The notes under the pieces are model-generated. The model was not told where the DNA came from. It saw only the letters and a list, made by a program, of their open reading frames with translations, and did no database searches. From positions 1 to 51,585 of IMG/VR virus record IMGVR_UViG_3300009180_002529: 51,585 nt of DNA. One strand, written 5' to 3'. Positions 39,901-47,749 of the stretch are shown here, one piece after another. Numbering within the stretch: the first letter of the stretch is position 1; every line of letters begins with the position of its first letter. Position numbers and translations under genes: made by a program. The DNA is from a virus.

Positions 39901-42900
39901 CTCATACCCAAAACTTTTTCCTGTTGCATTAATGACATGGCGCCCATAGAGCCAGCCATTCCGATACCCATTTGGGCACCCATGCCCATTCCGCCTCTTA
40001 CCCTAGTGTCAATTCCTGCGGCTTTTGCAGCCTTTGTGTCATAGATCTTGCCACTTGCATCCATGAACTCTCTGCGTCTATAGCCATAAGTTCCTACTTT
40101 ACGACTCTTGACTCCATCTTCTCCAGAGTCTTTCCAAGCGCCAACTGCTCCAACGTTTCCTACACCAGCGCCTGGGCCAGACATATACATAGGCATCATT
40201 TGTCCTGGATATGCGGCAGACAGCCTCTTAGACTGCTCTCTTAAAATTCCTTCTCTAATAGTTCTTGTAGTTGTTCTTGCAGAGTTTATTCGTTCTTTTG
40301 CATAATCTGCATAAGCTGAACTCAGATATTTTCCTGAATTCATAATTCCGTATCTTAATCCTACTGTGCCTAATTTAATTGAGTCAGTTAAAGATTTAAA
40401 AGATTTAGTTATTCCTGCTGGAAGCTGACCAATTTGTGAAAGTCTTAAGGTGTTTATAGCCTGCTGAGATTGTCCAGTTTGCGATGCACCAAATGCGTTT
40501 CCAAAAACTCCAGCTCCGCCAACATAAGGAATTTGTTGTACTTGCATTTGAGGATTACCCGAAGCTGTATATCCAGATCTAGATACAGGTGTTACTGATC
40601 GCTCAGCCTTTAATCTTTCCTGCTGAGCTCTTTTTGCTGGATTTCCTGATACTCTAGATCCATCTTTTTTACGTCCATAAGCATATCTACTTCTTTGAAC
40701 AGGGCCTCCACCAACTGGGCCTCCAGCATTAAGATATTTTGGATTAACGTGCATTGCATGATACTTAGACCAATCAACATCCATTCCTTCTTCAAATCTC
40801 TTAAGCAATGCATCATAAGGCTTTCTATCTTTTTTAGGAAGAGACTTGATATATGACTTTAATTGTGGATATGCGGCTTCCATCTTTTCTTTAATCTTAT
40901 CGCCATATTCTTTTGCAGTCATCTTTGCAATAATAGGAGCGGTATCACGAGCAAAATCTTTTCTAGATCCACCCTTGACTTGCAACAAGTTTGCCAGCGC
41001 CATCTCTTCCATAGAAGGCATAGTTTTTGCAAAATCATCATTCATAGATGCTTTAGCTAGGACCCCACCATTACCAACATCTGACAATCTTCTTCCGTGA
41101 ACATTTGATCTAGACAAATCTTTATTTGCAAGAATCATAGAAGCAATAAATTGATCCAGAACTTCATCTTGACTAAACTTTCCAGGCACTGATGTATTTG
41201 GATTAATGAAGCCTTCATCGTAATCTGACTCTGCTCCAAGAAATCTAGACTTGCCAGTTGGGTCCAGTGGATTGCGAATTGATTTTGCAACTTGAACTGG
41301 AGTTTCAAGACCTAGGATTCTTCCAATTTCTGTTCCACGCATTTCTGCTGTTAAGCTAGGTTCATTTGGAACCGCTTTAAAGAACACCTTTTTCTTTTCT
41401 TCGTTTTGATAAACCCCAGCAACTCCAGGAACTGGGAAACTTCTTCCTGTGCTTGGTGTTAGCAAATGACTATACGATGCTGGAATATATCCAGCAGGCG
41501 TTACAGCTGACATTTCACGAGCTTGCTGCAAAATCTTAAGTTGTTGTGCTGGTGCTAATAGTCTTAGAGCTGGTGATACAAATCCATAATTTTTTCTGCT
41601 TCTTGATATATGACCACCTGGAATCATTCCGCCAGAATTCCATGCTCCCGATACAAGAACTGGTCTTGGAGGTCTTCCAGCCAATATCCATTTTGATCTT
41701 TTTACTGCTGCTTCTAAAAGCATGCCTAAAGAATTTTTTTGATCTTTATTTGCTCTTACTACTCTGCCAGATTCCCAGTCAGCCTTGCTTTTAATTTTCC
41801 CATCATCTTGTAGTGCTGCATATATATCGTCTACGCTTGCAAACTTGTCCAAACCTGTTTTCTTTAATGCTATGGCAAGGTTTTCTTTTGCATCTGCTGA
41901 ACTTAAGTTTAAAACATCTCTTGATAACCCTATAGTTTCAAGTGTGCTCATTACATTATTTATACCAGCAGGTATTACAGCACCAACCCCCATATAACCA
42001 CTGGTTGTATACCCAACTAAATCTTTACGTGCAAAATGTGCTTTGTCGTGCAGTCCACCAATAGATGGGGACCCATCAGATGCATTTAAAAATGTTGTTG
42101 GAGCAATTGCTGCTATAAGATCATGCACTCCAGCAAATTTTTTATTTGCTAGCATTGCTTTTCTAACGTCATTTAGTTGCCAGTTTAAAGCTTTGCTACT
42201 ACTTCTTGGGTATACCGTTTTCCCATCTTTTTCGAAGCCCTCTGCATCTTTAACACGGGGAACCATGCCATCTCTTTCTAGTCCCTGGACCTGCTTAATT
42301 CTTATTTTTACAAAATTTTCATCGCTTCCGCCAGCTTGAGCCTTAGCCTTATCAAAATTGCTTGTTGCAATATTTATAGCTTTATCAATTGGCAACTTAT
42401 TGTGATAAGATAATTCAGCGGCGTCAAGCATGATCATTCTTACTCTTATATCATCTTCATATCTTGGGTTATTAATAAACTTTAGATACTCTCTATACTG
42501 TCTCTTAAAGTTTTGTTCTTTCATTCTAGCTTGAGCAGATTTAGACATCTTTTTACCGTATGAATTTACGCCCTTCATTATCTGCCCGCCAAAACTATAT
42601 CCGTTATTGGCTGCATCCACTGCTGCATATAGATCAGGCATTCTTTGTATCTGAGGACCAAAGACTGTTTCCCGTGGAGTAAGTGCTGCTGTTATGCTTC
42701 CGCCATCGTTTAAGTAGGTAGATGGAGCCATTGCAACTAATGCAGCATTTGCTGGATCCATTGAGGCTTGCTGATTTAAAACATATCCGCCTAGAGGAAC
42801 GCTTCCCAATCTATCATCATAACCAATTGAAGAAGGTCCAGAAACCATAGTCTTGCTTGGACCAAATGATTCTATGTCTCCACCGATGTTAAACTTAGGC

Positions 42901-45587
42901 AGCCTTGTTGTCTGAATACTATATGGTGCTCCAAAAGTTCTAACACCACGTAGTCTTCCAAATTCTTCCATGACAGAAGCATTTGTTTTTTTCTTATAAA
43001 GATCTCTTAATGTAAACTGACCATTTGCATCAACAACTGGTTGGTCCATCATAGGAGCTCTTGTTAAATCAATTCTTCTTCCTCGACCAGCGGCATATGC
43101 TGTTACTGCAGAGCCCATATCTGCTTCTATCTGTGCATTAAGTGCAAGTATTCTTGCCTTAGCTTGCTCAACTGTTATTTCTGCATTTCTCATTTGTTGC
43201 ACAATAGATGCTGATTGCGTTGCGGCACTATCTGCAAATCTTTTAGTTATAGGCAGAATATCATCAAATGTGTCTAGCAGCTCTGCGCTTACAGTTCCAC
43301 CCATAGCAATTGTCTTTTTGAGCATTGCAACTTCTTGTTCTGTCTGCATTCCTAGTGTTGCCATTAATGCATGGAACTTAGCTGCTTCTCCTGGAACAAT
43401 TCCTGTTGATATTCCCTTTACGCTTGTTAGTCCTTCAATGTTTGGAAGCCTATCGTGCATGTACATTTGAGGAGTTCTTGATATGCCTCTATTAACTGGG
43501 ATAGCTCCTGGGACTCCGCCAAATATAGTTGCAGGATTATTTAGATCTCTTGGTCTAATATGAGACATTGCTCTAGTGTTAGGATCTCCAACATATGGAT
43601 CGTTAGGGTCTACAACTCTTCTTCCGCCAACCATCACTGGGTTACCAGCAACAGTGCTAACTCCTCCATTTACTGGAACTGCATTTTTCATTGATGCCGC
43701 TTGTAGACTTTGATAATCTAAAACAAGCTTTTGTAACGCATTGTGAAGAACTTGAGCTGCTGCTGCATCTGAATAAAATGCATTTTCAACCATAAGTGCT
43801 GCTTTTTCAGCAGCAATAATTTCTGGAGTAAGCATCTTCCAGCCATTGGCCTTCATAAAGAATGCTCTTAGTTGAACAACTCCCTTAGTTATATATCCAA
43901 AGAAGTTTGCAAGCACACCAGTTAACATAATAAGAGGACCAACCAGTGCTGTAAATCCAGCTAAAAATGTTAATCCCTTTTTAATTGGGTCAGGCAACTT
44001 AGTAAAGAAATCTAAAATCTTTGTAGCTGCGCTTATAAGCTTGGTAGCAACTCCAAGAAACTCTTCTCCAACATCTGCAAGCTCTGCTTTAAGGCCTTCT
44101 ATAGCCCTCTTGTATTTACCAGATGCGGACTCTGTAACCATTTTTAATTCTCGGCTAGCAACTGCTGCTAAATCTGAAGTGCTTGCTTTCATTAAATCTA
44201 AAACTTGAAGAGTCTGGCTACCCTGCTTTCCTAAGTTGTTAAGCAATGCGCTCATTCTTGCAAATTGGAACTTACCAAACATTTGCTCCATTGCTCTTGC
44301 TTTACTTAATGGATCTAAACCATCAAGAGCTTTCTGCAAATCCATAAGCAAGCCAGTTGTATTTCCAGTATTTTTTGCAACCATTCCCATTACATCTATG
44401 CCAAAATCTGACATCATGCCAACTGTTTGTTTTGTTGGGTTAATAAGTGATGCTAGACCAGACTTTAAAGCATTGGCGCCTTCTGATGCGCTAATTCCAC
44501 CTTCTCTCATTGCAGTTAAATAGAGAGCTAAATCTTTAACACTTCCTCCAAGCTGTTGAATTACTGGTCCAGCTTTTGGGATAGCCTCTACTAGGTCATT
44601 AAGAGTTGTTGAAGTTTGGTTTTCAACTGCGTTGAGAAAGTTAATTGATTCAGTTAGTTGTTGAGTATTTTGCTTAAAAGCTGTCTGAATAGAAAGAGTT
44701 GCTTTCATTGCATCTTGTCTATCTACTTCACCGAGTATTGCTAGTCTTGTTGTTTCTGCAATTGATCCAAGGAGCTCGTCACCAGTTTGTCCTGTTGCCG
44801 CGATATCAGCACCTAGCGCAATAGTTTCTTTAAAAGATGCACCCATTGTCTTAGATAAAACTTTTGCTGTTTCAACAACTTCTTCTCTAATTGCTCTTAA
44901 ATCTGAAGCGGATGTAGCTGCAAGACCGCCATAAACTTTTGTTAATCTTACAAGCTCTGCGTCTGCTTCTCTAAATGCTTTTCCAGCTGCCGCTCCAAAC
45001 ATAGTTAGAGGAACTGTGAGTCCTACGGTAAGCTGTCTACCTGCCCACTGAGTATTTTTACCCCAGTTAATTAAAGACCCTGCTCCTTCAGATAATGCAC
45101 GATTCATAATCTGCATTTCCATGCGAGCTAATTTTCCGCTATTTGCTATTGCATCTAAGCCTCTAGGAATCATTACATTGTATTGCATTAAACCTTGAGC
45201 ATTTCTGCCCAGAGGTTGCAGTACTGAATTTTGAAGCATTACCTGTTCTTTGGCAAGCTCCCTGATCATACCCTTTTGAGTTGTAGAGTGCTCTCTAAAT
45301 GTTTGGAAATAGTTCTTAAGCTTTAGTCTACCAGCATCTAAGTTTTTACCAAATTTATCTACATCAGAATTAAGGTTTACAAAGTGGCTGGAGAACTGTC
45401 CGCTTCCAGTTAAGGTATCTCTGAATAGATTATTTGCTAATTTTGTTGAAGAAGATATTGCTTTGTTTGATGCAAGGAGTTCTCTTTGTAGTTGCTGGAG
45501 ACTAGCACTAGCCCTGTGTACTTCAGACACAAGGCTAGACAAGTCGGCTTTGGCGACTATACTGGTTACAATTTGTTCGTCAGCCAT
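33984..45587 (-). CDS. Giant tape measure protein with embedded enzyme-like domains
   Basis: At 3867 residues this is one of the longest proteins a phage of this kind could encode. Residues about 200-540 form the TP901-type tape measure core (KTMGASFKETIALGADIAATGQ, AIPKAGPVIQQLGGSVKDLALYL as pattern), followed by a hydrophobic stretch (about 535-565). Residues about 1390-1570 look like an atypical kinase fold: Lys1404 (VFFKA), Glu1415, Asp1490-x4-Asn1495, Asp1517/1518. Later parts hold coiled coils (about 2330-2480) and the module GGKVTGPGTGTSD...DGEYVIKASS near 2700. Two paralogous modules (2885-2982 and 3301-3393) precede, respectively, a domain with HETMH (3084-3088) plus AEAFADE (3156-3162), metallopeptidase-like, and a domain with HRKLGIA (3557-3563), acetyltransferase-like. 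GGPVG turns recur near 1621, 2745, 2873 and 3292. The start has AGGAG before it. Confidence 0.9.
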   Translation of the reverse strand: MADEQIVTSIVAKADLSSLVSEVHRASASLQQLQRELLASNKAISSSTKLANNLFRDTLTGSGQFSSHFVNLNSDVDKFGKNLDAGRLKLKNYFQTFREHSTTQKGMIRELAKEQVMLQNSVLQPLGRNAQGLMQYNVMIPRGLDAIANSGKLARMEMQIMNRALSEGAGSLINWGKNTQWAGRQLTVGLTVPLTMFGAAAGKAFREADAELVRLTKVYGGLAATSASDLRAIREEVVETAKVLSKTMGASFKETIALGADIAATGQTGDELLGSIAETTRLAILGEVDRQDAMKATLSIQTAFKQNTQQLTESINFLNAVENQTSTTLNDLVEAIPKAGPVIQQLGGSVKDLALYLTAMREGGISASEGANALKSGLASLINPTKQTVGMMSDFGIDVMGMVAKNTGNTTGLLMDLQKALDGLDPLSKARAMEQMFGKFQFARMSALLNNLGKQGSQTLQVLDLMKASTSDLAAVASRELKMVTESASGKYKRAIEGLKAELADVGEEFLGVATKLISAATKILDFFTKLPDPIKKGLTFLAGFTALVGPLIMLTGVLANFFGYITKGVVQLRAFFMKANGWKMLTPEIIAAEKAALMVENAFYSDAAAAQVLHNALQKLVLDYQSLQAASMKNAVPVNGGVSTVAGNPVMVGGRRVVDPNDPYVGDPNTRAMSHIRPRDLNNPATIFGGVPGAIPVNRGISRTPQMYMHDRLPNIEGLTSVKGISTGIVPGEAAKFHALMATLGMQTEQEVAMLKKTIAMGGTVSAELLDTFDDILPITKRFADSAATQSASIVQQMRNAEITVEQAKARILALNAQIEADMGSAVTAYAAGRGRRIDLTRAPMMDQPVVDANGQFTLRDLYKKKTNASVMEEFGRLRGVRTFGAPYSIQTTRLPKFNIGGDIESFGPSKTMVSGPSSIGYDDRLGSVPLGGYVLNQQASMDPANAALVAMAPSTYLNDGGSITAALTPRETVFGPQIQRMPDLYAAVDAANNGYSFGGQIMKGVNSYGKKMSKSAQARMKEQNFKRQYREYLKFINNPRYEDDIRVRMIMLDAAELSYHNKLPIDKAINIATSNFDKAKAQAGGSDENFVKIRIKQVQGLERDGMVPRVKDAEGFEKDGKTVYPRSSSKALNWQLNDVRKAMLANKKFAGVHDLIAAIAPTTFLNASDGSPSIGGLHDKAHFARKDLVGYTTSGYMGVGAVIPAGINNVMSTLETIGLSRDVLNLSSADAKENLAIALKKTGLDKFASVDDIYAALQDDGKIKSKADWESGRVVRANKDQKNSLGMLLEAAVKRSKWILAGRPPRPVLVSGAWNSGGMIPGGHISRSRKNYGFVSPALRLLAPAQQLKILQQAREMSAVTPAGYIPASYSHLLTPSTGRSFPVPGVAGVYQNEEKKKVFFKAVPNEPSLTAEMRGTEIGRILGLETPVQVAKSIRNPLDPTGKSRFLGAESDYDEGFINPNTSVPGKFSQDEVLDQFIASMILANKDLSRSNVHGRRLSDVGNGGVLAKASMNDDFAKTMPSMEEMALANLLQVKGGSRKDFARDTAPIIAKMTAKEYGDKIKEKMEAAYPQLKSYIKSLPKKDRKPYDALLKRFEEGMDVDWSKYHAMHVNPKYLNAGGPVGGGPVQRSRYAYGRKKDGSRVSGNPAKRAQQERLKAERSVTPVSRSGYTASGNPQMQVQQIPYVGGAGVFGNAFGASQTGQSQQAINTLRLSQIGQLPAGITKSFKSLTDSIKLGTVGLRYGIMNSGKYLSSAYADYAKERINSARTTTRTIREGILREQSKRLSAAYPGQMMPMYMSGPGAGVGNVGAVGAWKDSGEDGVKSRKVGTYGYRRREFMDASGKIYDTKAAKAAGIDTRVRGGMGMGAQMGIGMAGSMGAMSLMQQEKVLGMSGMTAGLALMGATTIIPMLPWKTMGSAVKSTTTSVVASIKAFKSVKDAISAVGASASNFVTKFKALGTVLAIVLTGLDVWKKYNNAQQDAAMGLSITADGAEQAGIKYFNLNQYLSDYIEKQKLANAAAQGSKNNSIGMPGIPQSVDEMKKAKEEGKVLKDLIESINRTSSTGELQRLINNQKAQYVAGGLSVEQANSMIYGAIANSKKASQAYKLLADQGFGAIEDKSSAAEFAVGNLVKTINGNKSSFSLWKDNIDFQPSDLLNPISFSTNLFDSYGQTFADANAQKKAVVSGFESMIGIVNAGTQALIGTKNAQGDLIDEFEAYQTMLASTEKNIPEFNIPIGKDTYQTLKEMSPELEKIINEFDTLKSIIAKTKLFTSGISIDLKSIDADLAIKLAGFTAAIGSGIADLTAAGNSENTYGATGKVLKRLQESILATSAASQKAAAVSQRNIQEEIKLIAKKISLIEDEKNKKLESLRATQDASNYALELQKLQIEYADAVARGDVSGAARARINIDQLTSNRQADLAEKAIQDEAARLKAIEQKKIDAKQAAADKKAIAFQNRQDNATSAAAVMDVVKGFKATYDEITALRITNSMMPESEAKRKAEGELVGKLSDLLKKVGAAGTGSSETAKAIRESFAQYFNKDGTIKKVYVESPGSPASTTSGVTSTTITTLNKDILKILDRDVALVSSMATQITGGKGYSIKTMTEEIVAALKGTSKTVYGGKSKDVFGMDMLINTLLPSQQGKINKFAKEKGYKAGQQFTLKESNGILKEFIVLNDGTVKFVKNTSPTYAIGGKVTGPGTGTSDSIPAMLSDGEYVIKASSVAKYGVETLDALNAQRLHKGGPVGHRHGRNLPGSLFKWKSYPEDMPDYWSDGSPSGSPYTQRWGALRYGPAKGKDIWGGTEIPGLRFDGKIANRSDYWHQIAEQPVKYSGPGMGLDKDPMRYAGSGASMSGIGNGVYGAGSWLTFANGGPVGNKNKNGNWFSRFNPVNSISSMLSGMFSFGASKAVNQNVNVQSTMTQQEKDRALLQTAQLLSGYTSAFNLKNSTSPEIAGSQKLGTAADVLGVLPLIGGLSKITKLPGLAAKSKLVTPDINLTPTGPLSSFNAAKYEGKNISAKNMQKFLSDVLGDVSLPAIKEEKLPWNVAGQYVPRFADKSSNYENLLPHILLNSNHKTSGQTAVHETMHHFDFETHNTFKRTLEMLRKSGKYDLADRYESVYVNAEKQQKGLGFATWEDYAIGQKDIDSIAWSNGAAEAFADENTFKAYLNFVNSKSLKDKMLASKIGNTYGPGLGTDNLRGYFKTFRMFEQNALALPLRLNPQFLKGFIDNSPNMPEKTKTIYQMWQEGLQEFNPAAYVSKPEELPNSVQYKKFKDYITSYNLDKAKGYHKGGPVGHKHGNFFSRFNPANVFASITNGMFGFGASKAFNKNISAPKIDQSETDLAALQTAQMLTGYTSAFNLKNKTSPEIFGSQNLGVAADVLGVLPGLGLASKLTRPITKPITSKIAVDAFTPIKVNAKIKETLLGPSALSPYESAMIKAEKLAKAGKFTPIEKLGTVKYEDLLKEARNLTEHTGTFPTPKGDYSFKFKPAQIDQYPPESTFKSGISGIQENMYGNEWVGPMHNIEVYAPDGSVAGNITWDSITGTIRLIGVNHNHRKLGIARFMNEYGASITRIKHSKQRTSDGVGYSEAIGGIMPNMPFISPGKVTLASLVSNAANSRLAALRSKLIPGKPYTPTPYSVPKPSEAQLAYDAQHAARMEKQRLAIKAADQAHYESLMAWRKNPNRTYNSYPFGHGSYVEMIDNKDLLRLMKQGNDVPATWAWENPYLPPIANRAPHSRPGSNIWSENNYGHTSDAAGGYINNTGLNLTNSISTAFSRLGVPQFENGINMVPANMLAMLHKDEAVIPANMNPFNPNASAAVSGSVYNINVELNGTNVTAQDVATQIHREMRLKEMAAGVNRRVGGQ

Positions 45588-46254
45588 TAATTACTCCTAG
45601 AATATCCTAACCCTGCGCCAATTCCAAATCCAGCTTGTGCTGCGAATGGCCCTTGTAATCCAACAACATCATCTGCTGATGCTGTTATACCAAGTGCTCT
45701 TCTTTGGATATCTTCAAAGGTAGAACCTTTTTTTTCTTCTTCTACATCATCATCTAATTGTATTCCTTTTAGTGATGCTGCAAACTTTCTTTGGTTGTGC
45801 TCTTTTAGGTTTATCGCTGTTATGGTTTGAACCAACTCTGGCATCGATAAATTTTCTTCTAGCTCTTCATAATTCTTCCAGTGTCCCAGAAGAAAAACTT
45901 GGCCTTCTAAAGCGGCTAAATCTAGTTCTGACCAGCCAGTACTGCTGCCGCTATCAGGTTTGGGTCGTCCATCTTAATTCCTCCGCAAACTTCAAGGATG
46001 CGGTTAATTGTTGGAACGTCTAATGCTTCTTCTAGCTTGTCTAGGTCTGCAACTAGATCTGGTAGCTGAGTTTCTATTGCAACTCCGCATGCTTCTACCA
46101 AAATACCAAGTGTTGCAGCTTCGTCTTCTGCGTCTTGAACTTTTTTAATTACTTCCATAAACTTTCGTAGTTGCTTGATTGATAATGGCTTGAGCTTTAC
46201 TTTAGCTCCGCTTTGTAGTTCAATCTCTTCTACGTCATATACTGTTGTTGCCAT
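45587..46254 (-). CDS. Tail assembly chaperone, frameshifted long form (G-T type, 222 residues)
   Basis: The upstream frame (from 46254) shifts -1 at the slippery heptamer CCCAAAC (45964-45958). Ribosomes that slip skip the stop at 45922 and read on as PDSGSSTGWSELDLAALEG, FLLGHWKNYEELEENL and then MPELVQTITAINLKE to the stop at 45587. The fused product would have 99 residues from the first frame and 123 from the second. The -1 frame is open throughout and its junction sequence is protein-like. This agrees with the lambda gpG/gpGT system, where the long form helps load the tail tube onto the tape measure. The ATG at 45844 alone (85 residues) is therefore probably not a separate gene. Confidence 0.85.
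45922..46254 (-). CDS. Tail assembly chaperone, short form (110 residues)
   Basis: The unshifted product has an N-terminal beta part (TVYDVEEIELQSGAKVKLKPLSIKQLRKF), a phrase common in tail assembly chaperones, and a helical rear. It starts after the very strong AAGGAGG site. Its own promoter lies just upstream. It shares its first 99 residues with the long form and differs in the last 11. It should be made in excess over the long form and works with the tape measure during tail building. Confidence 0.85.
   Translation of the reverse strand: MATTVYDVEEIELQSGAKVKLKPLSIKQLRKFMEVIKKVQDAEDEAATLGILVEACGVAIETQLPDLVADLDKLEEALDVPTINRILEVCGGIKMDDPNLIAAAVLAGQN
45958..45964 (-). promoter_or_regulatory. 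-1 ribosomal frameshift slippery site
   Basis: Minus-strand heptamer C-CCA-AAC fits X-XXY-YYZ in the frame of the short chaperone. After slippage both tRNAs keep pairs at the first two positions (CCC, AAA). It lies 36 bases before the frame-0 stop. A stimulatory structure downstream was not verified by eye. Confidence 0.85.
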
Positions 46255-46282
46255 TGTATCCTCCTTAAGGATCGTCTAAATT

Positions 46283-46311
46283 ATTATAGCATAATCATTA
46301 TAAGGGTACAA
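46283..46311 (-). promoter_or_regulatory. Promoter before the tail assembly chaperone
   Basis: TTGTAC (46311-46306) and TATAAT (46288-46283), 17 bases apart, with TGC before the -10 (extended -10). It follows directly after the terminator of the major tail gene and would start transcription of the tape measure operon near 46276. Confidence 0.65.
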
Positions 46312-46315
46312 CAGC

Positions 46316-46341
46316 AAAGCCCCCAATTTCTTGGGGGCTTT
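46316..46341 (-). terminator. Terminator after the major tail protein
   Basis: AAAGCCCCCAA/TTGGGGGCTTT forms an 11-bp stem with a four-base loop, 20 bases after the major tail stop. On the minus strand the bases after the stem (TTTGCTGTTG) are only partly T-rich; the run of T is short on either strand. Confidence 0.7.
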
Positions 46342-46361
46342 GATATTAATTATTAATATAA

Positions 46362-47135
46362 TTAAGCTGATAGAACACGGTCAATAATTTTACCGTACTC
46401 TGAACCAATGTGGCTTGCTTCACCTGATGGGAGAAGACGGAATGTCACTGGGAATGTTGTTGCTGCTGTACGAGCCAAAGAGAACTGTGACTGCTCAACA
46501 GACAAAACACGACGTGCATAGTATACACGCTCTGTTGTTATATTAGCGCCTGAATCATCTCTTGTTGGAGCTTGTCCAATTGCAATTAGTTGACGCTCTG
46601 TTGGAGCTGCACCTAGTGCGCCTGCTTCCAAGCCTAGTACGTCAACGTCAGAACCCTTTACTAGCGTTGATCCCTTTTGTCCAAATACTGCTAGGATATT
46701 TTCTAGAGTACCTTCTGCCATTTCTGTTGAAATTTGAACCTGCATAGCAGACTTGAAAAGCTTAGCTGTATCGAGCAACTGATCAACAGTTACTGAATCG
46801 AATGTTGGCTGGTAGCTGATCTGAAGACCGTTATTTGTGTAACCTACGTTACGATATGCTCCACCCTTTTTTGGGTTAGATGCTGTAAACGGAGCTGTTG
46901 CTTGTGTAGTAGCTGTGTCTACAGATACCTTATTTAATGTATCTGTGTAAGACTCTCCTGCTAAGAATGCTGGTACGTAACGGTTTTTATCTGCAACGAA
47001 AGCATTTTCTGGGGTTGCCCCTGCTTCCATGCTATTATCATAACCATTTACGGTTGAATCTTCTACTGACAAAAATAGTGGTGATGCTCCAACAAGAATG
47101 TTGCGGGCGTCTCCTGTATTTTGATATGTTGCCAT
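46362..47135 (-). CDS. Major tail protein
   Basis: The 257-residue protein begins MATYQNTGDARNILVGAS and shows the beta-rich pattern of tail tube proteins. GYRNVGYTNNGLQISY-like phrases and the late SLARTAATTFPVTFRLLPSG fit the tube fold. A longer frame starting at 47159 covers the ribosome site GGAGG, so the ATG at 47135 is preferred. Place between tail terminator and chaperone, a long leader, and a terminator afterwards all fit a highly expressed structural protein. It forms the tail tube rings around the tape measure. Confidence 0.85.
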   Translation of the reverse strand: MATYQNTGDARNILVGASPLFLSVEDSTVNGYDNSMEAGATPENAFVADKNRYVPAFLAGESYTDTLNKVSVDTATTQATAPFTASNPKKGGAYRNVGYTNNGLQISYQPTFDSVTVDQLLDTAKLFKSAMQVQISTEMAEGTLENILAVFGQKGSTLVKGSDVDVLGLEAGALGAAPTERQLIAIGQAPTRDDSGANITTERVYYARRVLSVEQSQFSLARTAATTFPVTFRLLPSGEASHIGSEYGKIIDRVLSA

Positions 47136-47152
47136 AATTGTATTGCCTCCTG

Positions 47153-47166
47153 ATTTCATATGAAAT
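47153..47166. repeat. 14-base perfect palindrome in the major tail leader
   Basis: ATTTCATATGAAAT lies 18 bases before the major tail start, next to its ribosome site. It could be an operator, or form a weak RNA hairpin. An A/T-rich stretch (ATATATATATT) lies beside it. Confidence 0.5.
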
Positions 47167-47224
47167 TAATATATATATTTTGGCTGGCTAGGCCCTTTCC
47201 TCTGTTCTAATTTTACTCTACTAT

Positions 47225-47230
47225 ATTATA
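47225..47230 (-). promoter_or_regulatory. Possible -10 box for the major tail gene
   Basis: TATAAT on the minus strand lies in the gap after the tail-terminator gene. No convincing -35 or TG extension is present. If used, it gives a leader of about 80 bases containing the 14-base palindrome. Confidence 0.3.
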
Positions 47231-47239
47231 AAAGGCAAA

Positions 47240-47749
47240 TTAGGCAAACCTGCCCTGGCCATTTGTTATCCTTGAATATTTGACCTCTAATATGACATCT
47301 GCTGCATAGAATCCTTGGATTTCTTCTGATGGAGCTGTAGATGATATGTCTGCTATATGGATACTATGGAATTTGAATTTATCTGATAACCCCGCCCATT
47401 TATTCACATCTCTGGCAGATTCATCCATTCTTCTGAATTCATCTGTTAGGAAGTTTCTTATTTCAACAATATCGATAAGTTCTGGAGAATATAGTGTTAG
47501 CAGTATTTGCTCGCAGCATATCATCCAGTTATTCTCATAAGACATTCCTATCTTGTCGTAGACTATATGCTTCTTACCGCTTAAAAACTGATTCATCTCT
47601 GGTTGTTGCTGGACTGGAACAATTGGCACAAGAGTCTCATTTAGATTATCTGAATAATATTCTTCCTCGTTGAATATGCCTAACCATGTAAGCCTGTTCC
47701 AAAGGAACTTTCTTATTTCAAACATTGCATCTAATTTATAATTAGCCAT
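47240..47749 (-). CDS. Probable tail terminator protein
   Basis: The 169-residue protein begins MANYKLDAMFEIRKFLWNRL at an ATG overlapping the upstream stop by eight bases; a longer frame to 47851 has only shadow sequence in front. Place between the neck protein and the major tail protein is that of the tail terminator, which caps the tail when it reaches full length. The helix-strand order (NFLTDEFRRMDESARDV, IQGFYAADVILEVKYSRI) suits that fold. No decisive motif is present, so context carries the call. Confidence 0.6.
   Translation of the reverse strand: MANYKLDAMFEIRKFLWNRLTWLGIFNEEEYYSDNLNETLVPIVPVQQQPEMNQFLSGKKHIVYDKIGMSYENNWMICCEQILLTLYSPELIDIVEIRNFLTDEFRRMDESARDVNKWAGLSDKFKFHSIHIADISSTAPSEEIQGFYAADVILEVKYSRITNGQGRFA

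Noticed and set aside
33984-45587. Tape measure as two or more genes wrongly joined
   Set aside because: The frame is open over 11.6 kb with consistent composition, and the C-terminus has the usual GGxV and basic tape-measure ending; no internal ribosome site stands out.
45587-45844. Separate 85-residue gene starting at ATG 45844
   Set aside because: The same frame is open upstream to the slippery CCCAAAC and encodes convincing protein before this ATG, so it is the tail of the frameshifted chaperone.
46255-46362. Replication origin in the AT-rich gap
   Set aside because: No iterons or clustered repeats are visible; a terminator and a promoter explain the gap.
47136-47159. Start of the major tail protein at 47159
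   Set aside because: It would place the GGAGG ribosome site inside the gene; the MATYQN start fits tail tube proteins.
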